From positions 4,842 through 68,841 of the forward strand of contig DGTQ01000017.1 of NCBI GenBank assembly GCA_002394365.1: DNA of 64,000 nucleotides. The letters are read 5' to 3'. Below the pieces are notes generated by a model. That model saw nothing but the letters and a program-made list of their open reading frames with translations. It made no database searches and was not told where the DNA came from. Numbering within the stretch: the first letter of the stretch is position 1; every line of letters begins with the position of its first letter. Both the position numbers and the translations under genes were made by a program. Below are positions 17,201-24,984 of this stretch, piece after piece. Source of the stretch: Prevotellaceae bacterium UBA4332 (lineage in GTDB: Bacteria; Bacteroidota; Bacteroidia; Bacteroidales; Bacteroidaceae).

Positions 17201-17468
17201 TATAGTATGTGCCTGCGCTGATGCCCACTACGTCGGCACGCCCCTTGCTGGAGCCGTACTTGCGCACGAGCTGGTCGTCAATCTTGGTCCAGGAGGACTT
17301 GTTGGTAGAGTAATACACGTTGTAGTAAGCCGAACCGTCGGTGGAGAACTCCACGTATGCTGATTCGAACCACCCGCCAGAGGCTGTGATAGACACAGAT
17401 GCGCTGGCAACTGTTGCGACGAGCGTCAAGAGCGCAACGAGCACTCCAGACATGATACCTTTTCTCAT
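14262..17468 (-). CDS. Secreted multidomain pectate lyase (PL1 type), paralog of the 1379-residue lyase
   Basis: 1068 residues. Signal peptide ~1-23, the same N-terminal Ig/FN3-like domain (GGWFESAYVEF) and the same beta-helix lyase as the downstream gene, including NSHIWVHNLDLFYG and DHSDSRHPRIR. After ~residue 570 the architecture differs: two chitobiase/hexosaminidase C-terminal-like Ig modules (GATYYYSTDGS, GATIYYTTDGSTPT), two beta-sandwich modules (VCSFTGSKPSVSYV..., TTWNFSEFTSTV...), and a different tail, KVFVNGKLVIIKDGKQFNAAG, the other common Bacteroidales secreted-protein ending. Expected role is extracellular calcium-dependent pectate cleavage. It has its own promoter at 17728-17759 and a ~250-nt leader. 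An imperfect copy of the sequence encoding the final residues (..AAGQ..) lies just downstream at about 14196-14222. Confidence 0.92.
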   Translation of the reverse strand: MRKGIMSGVLVALLTLVATVASASVSITASGGWFESAYVEFSTDGSAYYNVYYSTNKSSWTKIDDQLVRKYGSSKGRADVVGISAGTYYIKVASVNSSGSETSNTVSSALTVKAHDRGGFAHLNWSKGVGAYKNDGTLKSGANILYITKSNAKTITMTVPSASNKTASYTGLQTIINAWTKAYSKGWTTAPLCVRILGTLSYADMDMFSSSAEGIQIKGAAAYADCPITIEGVGNDAVVHGFGFLIRNTTDLELRNFAIMDCLDDCVSMDTSNSHIWVHNLDLFYGQAGSDADQKKGDGTVDLKGNSQYITISYNHFWDSGKSSLCGMKSESGPNYITYHHNWFDHSDSRHPRIRTMSVHVYNNYFDGNSKYGIGATYGSSCFVDRNYFRNCKYPMMASMQGSDAAGDGTFSSENGGMIKAYGNYITGAKSLYVQSGYPSGVAEASAITNTASQSFDCYVVSSASQTVPSSYKTIQGGTTYNNFDTNSSLMYSYTADAASNVPSVVKGAYGAGRLQHGSYQYTFSSSEDDNYAVITALKSAVENYKSGSYYVGVTSSMYFKSGVITDSAVSSGEQTTVEEPVVTPASAPTISVGSYTVGKGYAVTLSGSDSGATYYYSTDGSNYTKGTSLYAAGCTVYAYATLGTTDTKSSVVSKSVSGAPYATTPTITATANSDQTQYTVTITSESGATIYYTTDGSTPTTNSSKYSSALTITKSCTIKALAVVSGKENSSVASKSVTVKEPVVEEPVVEVPVNVSSEVCSFTGSKPSVSYVTVSGNYSTSKGSVTYGGVTYKTAVKMESATKITFTLSAETDVTFIFGGSTSAAGKQFKLNGSALTLGSDGTLTKTLSAGTYTMTKSASINLFAIGFASKAVVEDPTTWNFSEFTSTVTLAGSNYTYSYNGLTLVGNTSSTYTKDYVNKNGFRCNGASSSSIRHIKYTPTSNGTLTVKFASNNASDLNRTSAIGTAVGSPLVKATCSAGTMTANVTAGKTYYIYFVSGGQTIKSITMTPGASANSLDADFSDATAIEAVNANANLNQNSGKKVFVNGKLVIIKDGKQFNAAGQREE

Positions 17469-17727
17469 AATAAAGTCTTCTTTTGTAGTTAGTTAGTAAA
17501 TATAAGATTTTTTAGTAGTAGTCATCTTTCTCGCTCCTTACGATGCTCAGGGGCACAGAGCGGAACTTTCGATTGTAAAATATAGCAGTGTTTTCCAGTC
17601 ATCTACCCCGAAAGTAGATTGTCTAAGTTAGTAGATAATTAATAGCTTGGTTTAGTTAATTAGTCTGGTTGTTAGTCTCGGTTATATTTCGACTGTGCTC
17701 GCGCACAATTTCATCAAAAATACGGTA

Positions 17728-17759
17728 CAAAGTTACATAAAATAAACAAAATCTCCAAA
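17728..17759 (-). promoter_or_regulatory. Promoter of the 1068-residue lyase gene, with long 5' leader
   Basis: Minus strand TTTG (17756-17759), 20 nt, TAACTTTG (17728-17735). The leader runs ~250 nt to 17468 and contains ATCTACTAACTTAGACAATC and a GATGACTGGAAAAC stretch. A related string occurs on the plus strand near 31157. Such a long leader leaves room for RNA-level control; no known riboswitch is recognised. Confidence 0.75.
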
Positions 17760-17940
17760 CATACGTCAAGAAAAAAGCGTGTTATCGCACACAATTAACT
17801 AATTTTTAACGTTTGTTCAAGAAAAAACGAACAAAAAACTTTATTCTTAACTCTTTATACTTTATACTTTTTGGGGGTCACCAGTAAAACCCTGTGTTGA
17901 TTTTTGAACCACTGATTTCTTGGATTAATTCGGATTTCTA

Positions 17941-18075
17941 TTTCTCGCCAAGCCGAGATGATGAGGGTTGCACCCTTGAGGCTTTTTCGATTATTCTCTT
18001 TTGCGCAAGCAAGCTTGCCCTAAACGAATATCTTCAAACCCTCGCCGACTATCGCCTGCTCATCATCTCTACGAC
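17941..18075 (-). repeat. Dispersed hairpin element C (GCGAGAAA family)
   Basis: Read on the minus strand: GTAGAGATGATGAG, a core of ~93 bp, CTCATCATCTC, then GGCTTGGCGAGAAA. The closing arms (17955-17965 and 18059-18069) are a perfect 11-bp inverted repeat. The outer sequences match elements A, B and D, but the core is different. Confidence 0.7.
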
Positions 18076-18112
18076 CTCCGAGCTCTGCTCGCCTGAGCAC
18101 CTACGGAGCGCA

Positions 18113-18158
18113 AGAAAGAGCCAAGACGCTCCTTCGGAGCTTACGCAAAGTGACCATG
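18113..18158. repeat. Repeat shared with 31950-32000 (inverted)
   Basis: A ~45-bp string beginning AAGAGCCAAGACGCTCCTTC and ending CCATGCGG matches the reverse complement of 31951-31992 with one or two differences. Part of it is the left flank of elements A and D. Confidence 0.7.
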
Positions 18159-18308
18159 CGGTACAACGACTTTTTATATCAAGCGTCAGCCCTTAGCGTA
18201 TCAGTCGCAGACTGCGCCTTTCTTGCGCTCCGTAGGTGCTCAGGCGTTTCTGCTCCCCGATAACGGGGAGACCGAGAGGGGTGTAAAGACTATTGACAAG
18301 CTCGGAGG

Positions 18309-18452
18309 TCCCTTCGCGTAACTAAGAATAACTGGTGCAAACAGTAGGGATGTAGGTTTGACATTAGCTGAAAGCTTGCTTTCAGGCGAATGGATGAAGC
18401 TACAGACCGTTGCTCTCGAAGAGAGTTGTTCTTAGTGTCTTTGCGAGAAAAA
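18309..18452 (+). repeat. Dispersed hairpin element E (GCGAGAAA family)
   Basis: CCCTTCGCGTA, then ACTAAGAATAACT (18321-18333), a ~90-bp core, AGTTGTTCTTAGT (18424-18436), then GTCTTTGCGAGAAAA. The arms pair over 13 bp with one G-U. Flanks resemble the other copies; the core is unrelated. The rest of 17760-18554 is other repeat debris with no gene. Confidence 0.65.
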
Positions 18453-18570
18453 AATGTAAGACACAGGAATTTGCAGGTGAGCCCTTTTTTTTGTAACTTT
18501 GCCTCTTGAGAGTCAAGTTACTTTCACTCGGCATAAAAAATAAATAAATTTATTTTGTTCTGCGCTCGTT

Positions 18571-18585
18571 TATTCGTAACTTTGC
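18571..18585 (+). promoter_or_regulatory. Promoter directly at the start codon of the HExxH protein gene
   Basis: TAACTTTG (18577-18584) is followed by only CACTCC before the ATG at 18591. Transcription would begin at or next to the start codon, suggesting a leaderless mRNA. A second TAACTTTG lies upstream near 18490. Confidence 0.6.
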
Positions 18586-18590
18586 ACTCC

Positions 18591-18911
18591 ATGAAGGTCA
18601 TACACATATCACACCTCCCGCTGATGAAAAACTACTATGCCATAAACCTCTTCGGCATAGTATTCTCTCGTGAGCCCCTCTCCGAGGAGGAGAAACGCCA
18701 CGAATACATCCACACCCTGCAACAAAGGGAGATGTTCTTCATATTCTTTTATATATGGTACGCGATAGAATGGCTCGTGAAACTTGCAAAATACCGCAAT
18801 CGCTATCTTGCCTACCGCAACCTGTCATTTGAAAAAGAGGCATACCGCCACCAGACGGATGCCTCATATCCCAAGTTACGCAAACACTTTGCGTGGAAGA
18901 ACTATCTATAA
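18591..18911 (+). CDS. Small HExxH-motif protein, probable membrane-associated peptidase-like protein
   Basis: 106 residues starting MKVIHISHLPLMKNYYAINL. Residues 37-41 are HEYIH, the zinc-protease signature HExxH, in the context RHEYIHTLQQREM, followed by a strongly hydrophobic helix (FFIFFYIWYAIEWLVKL) and a basic tail with FEKEAYRH. Bacteroidales genomes carry similar ~100-residue proteins with 'HE.IHT.Q..EM' of unknown function. A third metal ligand is not assigned; the conserved FEKEA could supply a Glu. The start is set here, not at the upstream in-frame ATG (18555), because the promoter overlaps that extension. Isolated plus-strand gene between repeat blocks. Peptidase activity is inference. 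Confidence 0.7.
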   Translation: MKVIHISHLPLMKNYYAINLFGIVFSREPLSEEEKRHEYIHTLQQREMFFIFFYIWYAIEWLVKLAKYRNRYLAYRNLSFEKEAYRHQTDASYPKLRKHFAWKNYL

Positions 18912-18916
18912 CCTCT

Positions 18917-19100
18917 TTTTAGGTCTTCAGGTATCAGGTCGCTGCGCTCTCAGGTTTTAAGGAGGAGTTAGAAGAAGTCAGAAGGAGTTAAAGGGAGTTA
19001 GAAGACATTACAATTAGCAGGCAGAAAGTCAAAGCCATGTGTCCTCTATCTCCCTCTATCTACTTCTAACTCCTTAATCCTTATAACACCTTATAACCTC
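18917..19100 (+). repeat. Dispersed repeat F with inverted-repeat core
   Basis: Matches the reverse complement of 31770-31940 over ~170 bp with gaps. GGAGTTAGAAG (18994-19004) and CTTCTAACTCC (19063-19073) form a perfect 11-bp inverted repeat around 58 bp; the left arm is duplicated at 18964-18974. Confidence 0.75.
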
Positions 19101-19121
19101 AAACCTTACAACCTCACAACC

Positions 19122-20396
19122 TTACAACCCCATAGCCTGCTCAAGGTCGGCTATGATGTCGTCAACATTCTCTATGCCAACGGAGAGGCGAATAAGGTCG
19201 GGAGCCACGCCTGCCTCACGCAACTGCTCGTCGGAGAGCTGACGGTGGGTGTGGCTGGCAGGATGAAGCACGCAGGTGCGGGCATCGGCAACATGGGTAA
19301 CGATGCTGATGAACTCCAGGTTATCCATAAACCTGATAGCATCCTCGCGAGTGCCCTTCAGTCCGAATGCTATAACACCGCATGAACCATTTGGCAGATA
19401 CTTCTGCGCCAAGGCGTGATACTTGTTTGATGGCAGACCGCAATAGTTAACCCAAGCCACCTTAGGATTCTTCTCCAGCCATTCAGCCACTGCCTGGGCA
19501 TTGGCGCAGTGCTGCTTCATGCGCAGGGCAAGTGTCTCCAGTCCAAGATTGAGCAGGAAGGAATTCTGCGGGGCTGGTATGCTGCCGAGGTCGCGCATCA
19601 ACTGTGCCACAAGTTTTGTAGTGTAACCCAGTTTGCCAAATGCCTTGGTGTATGTCAGTCCGTGGTAAGACTCGTCGGGCGTAGTAAGACCAGGGAACTT
19701 CTCGCTGTTCTTGTCCCAGTCGAAATTTCCCGAGTCAACTATGCAACCGCCAACCTGAGTAGCATGACCATCCATGTATTTTGTCGTTGAATGTGTTACG
19801 ATGTCGCACCCCCACTCAAAGGGACGGCAGTTGATAGGCGTAGCGAAGGTATTATCAACAATCAGCGGCACACCATGCTTATGAGCCATCTTGGCAAAGC
19901 GCTCTATGTCGAAGACGTTGCCACCAGGGTTAGATATCGTCTCGCCAAAGAAACACTTGGTGTTCTCCTTGAAACAAGCCTCTATCTTTTCGTCGTCCCA
20001 TTCTGGGTCAACGAATGTACACTCTATGCCGAGTTTCTTCATCGTCACACCAAAAAGGTTGTACGTGCCGCCATAGATGGTGTTGGAGGTGATGAAATGG
20101 TCGCCTGCCTGACAGATGTTGAACACAGCATAGAAGTTTGCTGCCTGCCCCGAACTGGTGAGCATAGCCCCCACTCCACCCTCAAGCGCGCAGATTTTCT
20201 TGGCTACGGCATCGTTAGTGGGGTTAGCGAGACGGGTGTAGAAATAGCCCTCATCCTTGAGGTCGAACAGACGTGCCATCTGCTCGGATGTGTCATATTT
20301 GAAAGTTGTCGACTGATAAATGGGCAACTGCTGTGGTTGGCCTTTGGTTGGCTTATAGCCACCATGTATGCAAATAGTCTCTAAGTTCTTTTTCAT
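19122..20396 (-). CDS. metY: O-acetylhomoserine sulfhydrylase (PLP-dependent Cys/Met metabolism enzyme)
   Basis: 424 residues, usual for the family. It joins O-acetylhomoserine and sulfide (or methanethiol) to form homocysteine (or methionine) in the cytoplasm. Family marks are TICIHGGY near the N-terminus, PIYQSTTFKYDT, YTRLANPTNDAV, the cofactor-binding SSGQAANF, DNTFATP, and the PLP lysine Lys206 in THSTTKYMDGH. The long form with EWGCDIVTHS and a C-terminus containing HPASHTHRQL and RLSVGIENVDDII favours MetY over cystathionine enzymes. It lies 83 bp downstream of the glutamine synthetase on the same strand; the gap holds only short tandem repeats, so cotranscription is possible. Confidence 0.93.
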   Translation of the reverse strand: MKKNLETICIHGGYKPTKGQPQQLPIYQSTTFKYDTSEQMARLFDLKDEGYFYTRLANPTNDAVAKKICALEGGVGAMLTSSGQAANFYAVFNICQAGDHFITSNTIYGGTYNLFGVTMKKLGIECTFVDPEWDDEKIEACFKENTKCFFGETISNPGGNVFDIERFAKMAHKHGVPLIVDNTFATPINCRPFEWGCDIVTHSTTKYMDGHATQVGGCIVDSGNFDWDKNSEKFPGLTTPDESYHGLTYTKAFGKLGYTTKLVAQLMRDLGSIPAPQNSFLLNLGLETLALRMKQHCANAQAVAEWLEKNPKVAWVNYCGLPSNKYHALAQKYLPNGSCGVIAFGLKGTREDAIRFMDNLEFISIVTHVADARTCVLHPASHTHRQLSDEQLREAGVAPDLIRLSVGIENVDDIIADLEQAMGL

Positions 20397-20415
20397 TTAT
20401 TTATTCTTTTCCCTC

Positions 20416-20468
20416 TACTTTATACCTTATACTTTATACCTTATACCTTATACTTTATACTTTATAAA
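20416..20468. repeat. 7-bp tandem repeat (TTATACC/TTATACT)
   Basis: About seven units of ACTTTAT or CCTTATA fill the gap between glnN and metY. The same unit appears in short form near 17855. Confidence 0.8.
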
Positions 20469-20479
20469 ATAAAACCGCC

Positions 20480-22666
20480 CTACCTCATGAACAGCATCTC
20501 GCGATACTTAGGCAGAGTCCATACCTCGTCGTCCACCTTTGCCTCGAGCTTGTCTATGTGGTAACGTATCTCCTCCATCAGTGGCTCTACGGTGTCGTGG
20601 TAGGCTATAGCCTTCTCGCGCTGCGACTCTATCTTGTTTGCCACCTTGCGTGCCTCGGTGAGGGCTGAGCAGCCTTCCTCTATATGGCGTACCCTGTCGC
20701 CAATCTCAGATATCAAGGCGAGGTTAGAAGCACACAGCGTCTTAAACTCCTCTGCGGAGAGGATAGACTTCATGGCTGCCACGTTCTCGGCGAGCTTCGT
20801 CTGGTAAGCCACTACCTGCGGAATGATGTGGTTGATGGAGAGGTCGCCGAAGATGCGCGCCTCTATCTGCACCTTCTTGGTGTAGGTTTCCCATTTTATC
20901 TCGTTGCGTGCCTCAAGCTCCTTGCGCGTCATGACATGGAGAGATTCAAACATCTGGATGCTGGACTCGTCGAGGTAGCGGTCGAAGATAAGCGGACAAG
21001 AGGTCTCCACGTCCAGTCCACGTCTTGCTGCCTCTTCCTTCCACTCGTCGCTGTAGCCATTGCCGTCGAAGCGTATGTCCTTACAGGTCTTGATGTCCTC
21101 ACGCAGTGTGGCTATGATGGCTGCCGTAGTGTCCTTGCCCTCAGCTATACGGGCATCAACACGCTTCTTGAAACTTACCAGAGCCTCAGCAACAGAAGAA
21201 TTGAGGGCTATCATGGCGCTGGCGCAGTTAGCCTCACTGCCTGGTGCACGGAACTCGAAGCGGTTACCCGTAAAGGCGAATGGCGACGTACGGTTGCGGT
21301 CGGTATTGTCAATAAGCAGTTCGGGAATAGAAGGTATGTCGAGTTTCAAGCCTGCCTTACCCTTGATGGCAATAGTGTCGTCGGTTGAGTTCTCCAGATG
21401 GTCGAGCACCTCGGTGAGCTGACGACCGAGGAAGGAGCTTACGATGACTGGCGGTGCCTCGTGACCGCCAAGGCGGTGGGCATTGCTGGCAGACATGATG
21501 CTTGCCTTCAGCAAGCCGTTGTGCTTATAGACACCCATCAATGTCTCGACCACGAAGGTGACGAAGCGCAGGTTGCTCAGTTCATCCTTTCCTGGACCAT
21601 GAAGCAGGATGCCCGTATCTGTGGCAAGCGACCAGTTGTTGTGCTTACCACTGCCGTTTACGCCGTCAAAGGGCTTCTCATGCAACAGGCAACGGAAACC
21701 GTGCTTGCGAGCCACCTTCTTCATGAGCGACATGATGAGCATGTTGTGGTCTATGGCAAGATTCATCTCTTCATAGATAGGAGCAAGCTCAAACTGGTTT
21801 GGTGCCACCTCGTTGTGGCGCGTCTTGCAGGGTATGCCCAGTTCAAGCGCCTGTATCTCAAGGTCTTTCATGAAGGCAGCGACACGCTCTGGTATAGCAC
21901 CAAAATAGTGGTCGTCCATCTGCTGGTCCTTGGCTGACGAGTGTCCCATGAGCGTTCTGCCTGTCAAGAGCAGGTCGGGGCGGGCTGAATACAAGCCTTC
22001 GTCAATGAGGAAGTACTCCTGCTCCCACCCGAGGTTGGAGATAACCTTCTTCACCTCAGGGTTAAAGTAATGAACCACTGCCGTTGCGGCCTCGTTGACA
22101 GCACGAAGCGACTTTAGCAGTGGGGTTTTATAGTCGAGTGCCTCACCTGTGTAAGAGATGAACACCGTAGGTATCATCAGCGTGTCGCCAATGACGAAGA
22201 CAGGGCTTGTAGGATCCCACGCCGAGTAGCCGCGAGCCTCAAAGGTGGAGCGTATGCCACCAGAAGGGAAGCTGGAAGCGTCTGGCTCCTGCTGAACGAG
22301 AGACTTGCCAGAGAATTTCTCTACCATGCCGCCCTTGCCGTCGTGCTCTACGAAGGCATCGTGCTTCTCTGCTGTAGTGTCGGTGAGGGGTTGAAACCAG
22401 TGGGTACAGTGAGTGACACCCAGCTCCATAGCCCACTTCTTCATTGCCTCGGCAACGATGTCAGCGGTTTCACGGTCGAGCGGCACGCCATTGTCTATCA
22501 CGTCCATCATCTTTTCATACGTCTCCCTTGGCAGATATTTCTGCATCTTCGCCTTGTTAAACACGTATTTGGCGAAAAACTCTGAAGGGCGCTCTTTTGG
22601 TGAAGGCACTTCCAAAGCATGCTTGCGGAAAGCCTCTTTCACCATCTGAAATCTCAATCTTGCCAC
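20480..22666 (-). CDS. glnN: Glutamine synthetase, type III
   Basis: 728 residues, the length of GSIII rather than the ~470-residue GSI. It makes glutamine from glutamate, ammonia and ATP in the cytosol. Visible signatures are THCTHWFQPLT, TAEKHDAF, FSGKSLVQQEPDASSFPSGG, the catalytic-core GSGKHNNWSL, GWEQEYFLID, and NRTSPFAFTGNRFEFRAPGS. GSIII is the main form in Bacteroides/Prevotella and forms dodecamers. Start ATG at 22666 is supported by the promoter -7 element 44 bp upstream. metY follows. Confidence 0.96.
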   Translation of the reverse strand: MARLRFQMVKEAFRKHALEVPSPKERPSEFFAKYVFNKAKMQKYLPRETYEKMMDVIDNGVPLDRETADIVAEAMKKWAMELGVTHCTHWFQPLTDTTAEKHDAFVEHDGKGGMVEKFSGKSLVQQEPDASSFPSGGIRSTFEARGYSAWDPTSPVFVIGDTLMIPTVFISYTGEALDYKTPLLKSLRAVNEAATAVVHYFNPEVKKVISNLGWEQEYFLIDEGLYSARPDLLLTGRTLMGHSSAKDQQMDDHYFGAIPERVAAFMKDLEIQALELGIPCKTRHNEVAPNQFELAPIYEEMNLAIDHNMLIMSLMKKVARKHGFRCLLHEKPFDGVNGSGKHNNWSLATDTGILLHGPGKDELSNLRFVTFVVETLMGVYKHNGLLKASIMSASNAHRLGGHEAPPVIVSSFLGRQLTEVLDHLENSTDDTIAIKGKAGLKLDIPSIPELLIDNTDRNRTSPFAFTGNRFEFRAPGSEANCASAMIALNSSVAEALVSFKKRVDARIAEGKDTTAAIIATLREDIKTCKDIRFDGNGYSDEWKEEAARRGLDVETSCPLIFDRYLDESSIQMFESLHVMTRKELEARNEIKWETYTKKVQIEARIFGDLSINHIIPQVVAYQTKLAENVAAMKSILSAEEFKTLCASNLALISEIGDRVRHIEEGCSALTEARKVANKIESQREKAIAYHDTVEPLMEEIRYHIDKLEAKVDDEVWTLPKYREMLFMR

Positions 22667-22709
22667 TGTCTTATAATGTATTAAAAGTTAAAAATCATGA
22701 TTTTGTCTG

Positions 22710-22717
22710 CAAAGGTA
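22710..22717 (-). promoter_or_regulatory. -7 promoter element of glnN
   Basis: Minus-strand TACCTTTG, followed by a ~40-nt leader to the ATG at 22666. No exact -33 TTTG at ideal spacing. Confidence 0.6.
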
Positions 22718-22756
22718 AGAAAAAAAGTTGATATTTCGGTAAGGCTCGCGGAAAAA

Positions 22757-24202
22757 CTAATATTCGAAGCTGCTGCCACCAAGAAATTCACGCAATAATG
22801 ACGTGGGTGGTATCTGTTCTTCCGACATCGGAGCCACGTGTCTGAGAAAACGTATCAGCCTTCGTGCCTCGCCGTAATATGGCGAATCATGGCTCACGCT
22901 GTTGAGCAGAGGTTCTGCCTGGGGTCTGAGCACGGCAAGTTCAAACAGCAAGGCTGTATTGAACACGGCATCAGCATTCTCCTGGAAGGGGAATATCCAC
23001 TTCTCCTCGCCCTGCCTTACCGACTGCCACTGCGCCAACGTCTTCTCTGCCGATGCACCACGATACTTGTGGTCACGCACCATACGTCGGAGCAGACGAT
23101 TGTCGGTGGTAGGGATATAGTTGTGGTCATCAAGGGTTATCGTTGTAAGTGCCGAGGCATACAGCCTATACACCTGATGTTCTGGTATCTGTGCAGTGAG
23201 CTCGGGGTTCAGGGCGTGAATACCTTCTATAAGCAACACCTCGTTAGACGCGAGTTTTATCTTATTGCCCGACATCTCGCTCTTTCCTGTCTTGAAGTTA
23301 TAGCGTGGCAATTCCACCTCTTCGCCGTTGATGAGGGCATTGATGTGCTTGTTGAACAATTCAAGGTTGAGGGCATAAATCGATTCGAAGTCGTGCTTGC
23401 CGTTCTCGTCTTTCGGTGTTGCATCACGATCGAGGAAATAGTCATCCATCGAGATGCTCACTGGCCTTATGCCGTTCACCAGCAATTGCACGGACAGACG
23501 CTTGCACGTAGTTGTCTTACCGCTGCTCGACGGACCAGCTATGAGTATTATGCTCACGCTCTCTCTGTCGGCTATCTCGTCGGCTATCTCGGCAAGCCTC
23601 TTCTCCTGCATAGCCTCAAAAACCTTTATAAGCAATGACGACTTACCTGCCTCAATAGCCTTGTTCAGCGTTCCCACGTTGCCTATGCCCATCATGTCCT
23701 GCCAGCGGTGGTACTTCATGAACTCAAAGAACATCTTGTCTTGTCTTATGAACTTACCCAGCTTGGTGGGGTCGTTCTCTGATGGCACACGCAGGAGCAT
23801 ACCATTAGCATACATCTCCAGCCCGAAGAGTTTAACCTCGCCCGTTCTTGGGAGCACATCGTCATAGAACGAGTCATTATAGCCCACGAGGGAGCAATAG
23901 CGCAACGTCTGGGTATCTACACTCTCCATAAGACGACGTTTTGACTCGTCGTCCTTAAATATTTCGAGCACCTTGTCCTTCGGCTTCTTGTGCATCTCTA
24001 TCGGCAAGTCGGCATCTATAAGGGCACGCATCCTGTGGCGTATTTCACCCACGTTGTCAGGACTCACCACCTCGCCAATGTCGGGTTCGCAATAATAACC
24101 GTTACTCACGGGGAACATTATCTTTATACTCCCCTTAGGATACAAATCATGCACAGCCTTACACATGATAAGGAACAACGTGCGTATATACTCTCTTCTC
24201 AT
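22757..24202 (-). CDS. Nucleoside (uridine) kinase-like P-loop protein lacking the usual N-terminal TGS-type domain
   Basis: 481 residues. Walker A GPSSSGKT at 223-230, then VSISMDDYFLDRD, FESIYALN, LPRYNFKTGK and LLIEGIHALNP, all marks of the phosphoribulokinase/uridine kinase family. The first ~200 residues match the threonyl-tRNA-synthetase-like region that precedes the kinase in Bacteroidetes homologs (PVSNGYYCE). Those homologs are usually ~550 residues with an extra ubiquitin-like TGS segment first; here the protein begins at RREYIRTLF, where the second domain starts. The 37-bp gap to pyrH contains 'aactgtgaactatgaactgtgaa' type repeat sequence, and an in-frame stop lies four codons upstream, so the missing part is truly absent. 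Likely phosphorylates nucleosides; substrate unproven. Confidence 0.85.
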   Translation of the reverse strand: MRREYIRTLFLIMCKAVHDLYPKGSIKIMFPVSNGYYCEPDIGEVVSPDNVGEIRHRMRALIDADLPIEMHKKPKDKVLEIFKDDESKRRLMESVDTQTLRYCSLVGYNDSFYDDVLPRTGEVKLFGLEMYANGMLLRVPSENDPTKLGKFIRQDKMFFEFMKYHRWQDMMGIGNVGTLNKAIEAGKSSLLIKVFEAMQEKRLAEIADEIADRESVSIILIAGPSSSGKTTTCKRLSVQLLVNGIRPVSISMDDYFLDRDATPKDENGKHDFESIYALNLELFNKHINALINGEEVELPRYNFKTGKSEMSGNKIKLASNEVLLIEGIHALNPELTAQIPEHQVYRLYASALTTITLDDHNYIPTTDNRLLRRMVRDHKYRGASAEKTLAQWQSVRQGEEKWIFPFQENADAVFNTALLFELAVLRPQAEPLLNSVSHDSPYYGEARRLIRFLRHVAPMSEEQIPPTSLLREFLGGSSFEY

Positions 24203-24239
24203 AACTATTAATTATGAACTGTGAACTATGAACTGTGAA

Positions 24240-24947
24240 CTAATTATGCACCAACGTACCAATCTCTTCTCCCTCCATCACCTTCTTCAGGTTGCCTACG
24301 ATATCCATGTTGAACACATAGATAGGCAGGTTGTTCTGCATGCACATGGCAGTAGCAGTCACATCCATCACCTTCAATCCCTTGGCTATCACGTCCTGAT
24401 AGGTTATGTCGTGGAACTTCGTTGCAGTTGGGTCCTTCTCTGGGTCTGCTGTATATACGCCATCCACGCGAGTACCCTTCAGCATTACGTCTGCCTCTAT
24501 CTCTATGCCACGCAATGAAGAACCCGTATCGGTAGTGAAATAAGGATTGCCCGTACCTGCCGACATGATAACCACCATACCCTGCTTCATAGCCTCGATA
24601 GCCTTCCACTTGTTGTAAAACTCGCCTATCGGCTCCATGCGTATAGCCGTCAGCACTTTGGTCTTCTGACCGATCGCCTCGAGGGCTGATGACAAGCCGA
24701 GAGAGTTGATGACAGTAGCACACATGCCCATCTGGTCGCCCTTCACACGGTCGAAGCCTTTGCCTGCGCCAGACAGTCCGCGAAAGATGTTACCACCGCC
24801 TATCACGATACCAATCTCAACGCCCATGTCAGCTATTTCCTTTATCTGACGTGCATAGTCGTTAAGACGGTTTACGTCAATACCATAACCCTGTTCTCCC
24901 TGAAGGCTCTCGCCTGAAAGCTTCAGCAAAATTCTCTTAAACTTCAT
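24240..24947 (-). CDS. pyrH: UMP kinase
   Basis: 235 residues, standard bacterial PyrH length. It phosphorylates UMP to UDP in pyrimidine nucleotide synthesis and acts as a hexamer. Signatures are KRILLKLSGESLQGEQGYGID at the N-terminus, VIGGGNIFRG, DQMGMCATVINS, GTGNPYFTTDTGSSLR, DVMLKGTRVDGVYTADP and the C-terminal GTLVHN. The nucleoside kinase gene follows 37 bp downstream, an apt pairing for pyrimidine salvage and synthesis. Upstream, a 96-bp-period duplication separates it from birA. Confidence 0.96.
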   Translation of the reverse strand: MKFKRILLKLSGESLQGEQGYGIDVNRLNDYARQIKEIADMGVEIGIVIGGGNIFRGLSGAGKGFDRVKGDQMGMCATVINSLGLSSALEAIGQKTKVLTAIRMEPIGEFYNKWKAIEAMKQGMVVIMSAGTGNPYFTTDTGSSLRGIEIEADVMLKGTRVDGVYTADPEKDPTATKFHDITYQDVIAKGLKVMDVTATAMCMQNNLPIYVFNMDIVGNLKKVMEGEEIGTLVHN

Positions 24948-24984
24948 TGTTCTTCCTTTTTTATATTTTATTATCTGATTACCC

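Noticed and set aside
17894..18196. 100-codon plus-strand frame
   Set aside because: Reads across element C and its flanks, antisense to the element's own orientation; no homology recognised.
18301..18460. tRNA or tmRNA in the repeat island
   Set aside because: No cloverleaf, TTCRA loop or CCA context; the pairing is one long closing stem as in element E.
19791..20384. 197-codon frame opposite metY
   Set aside because: Antisense shadow of a strongly conserved gene.
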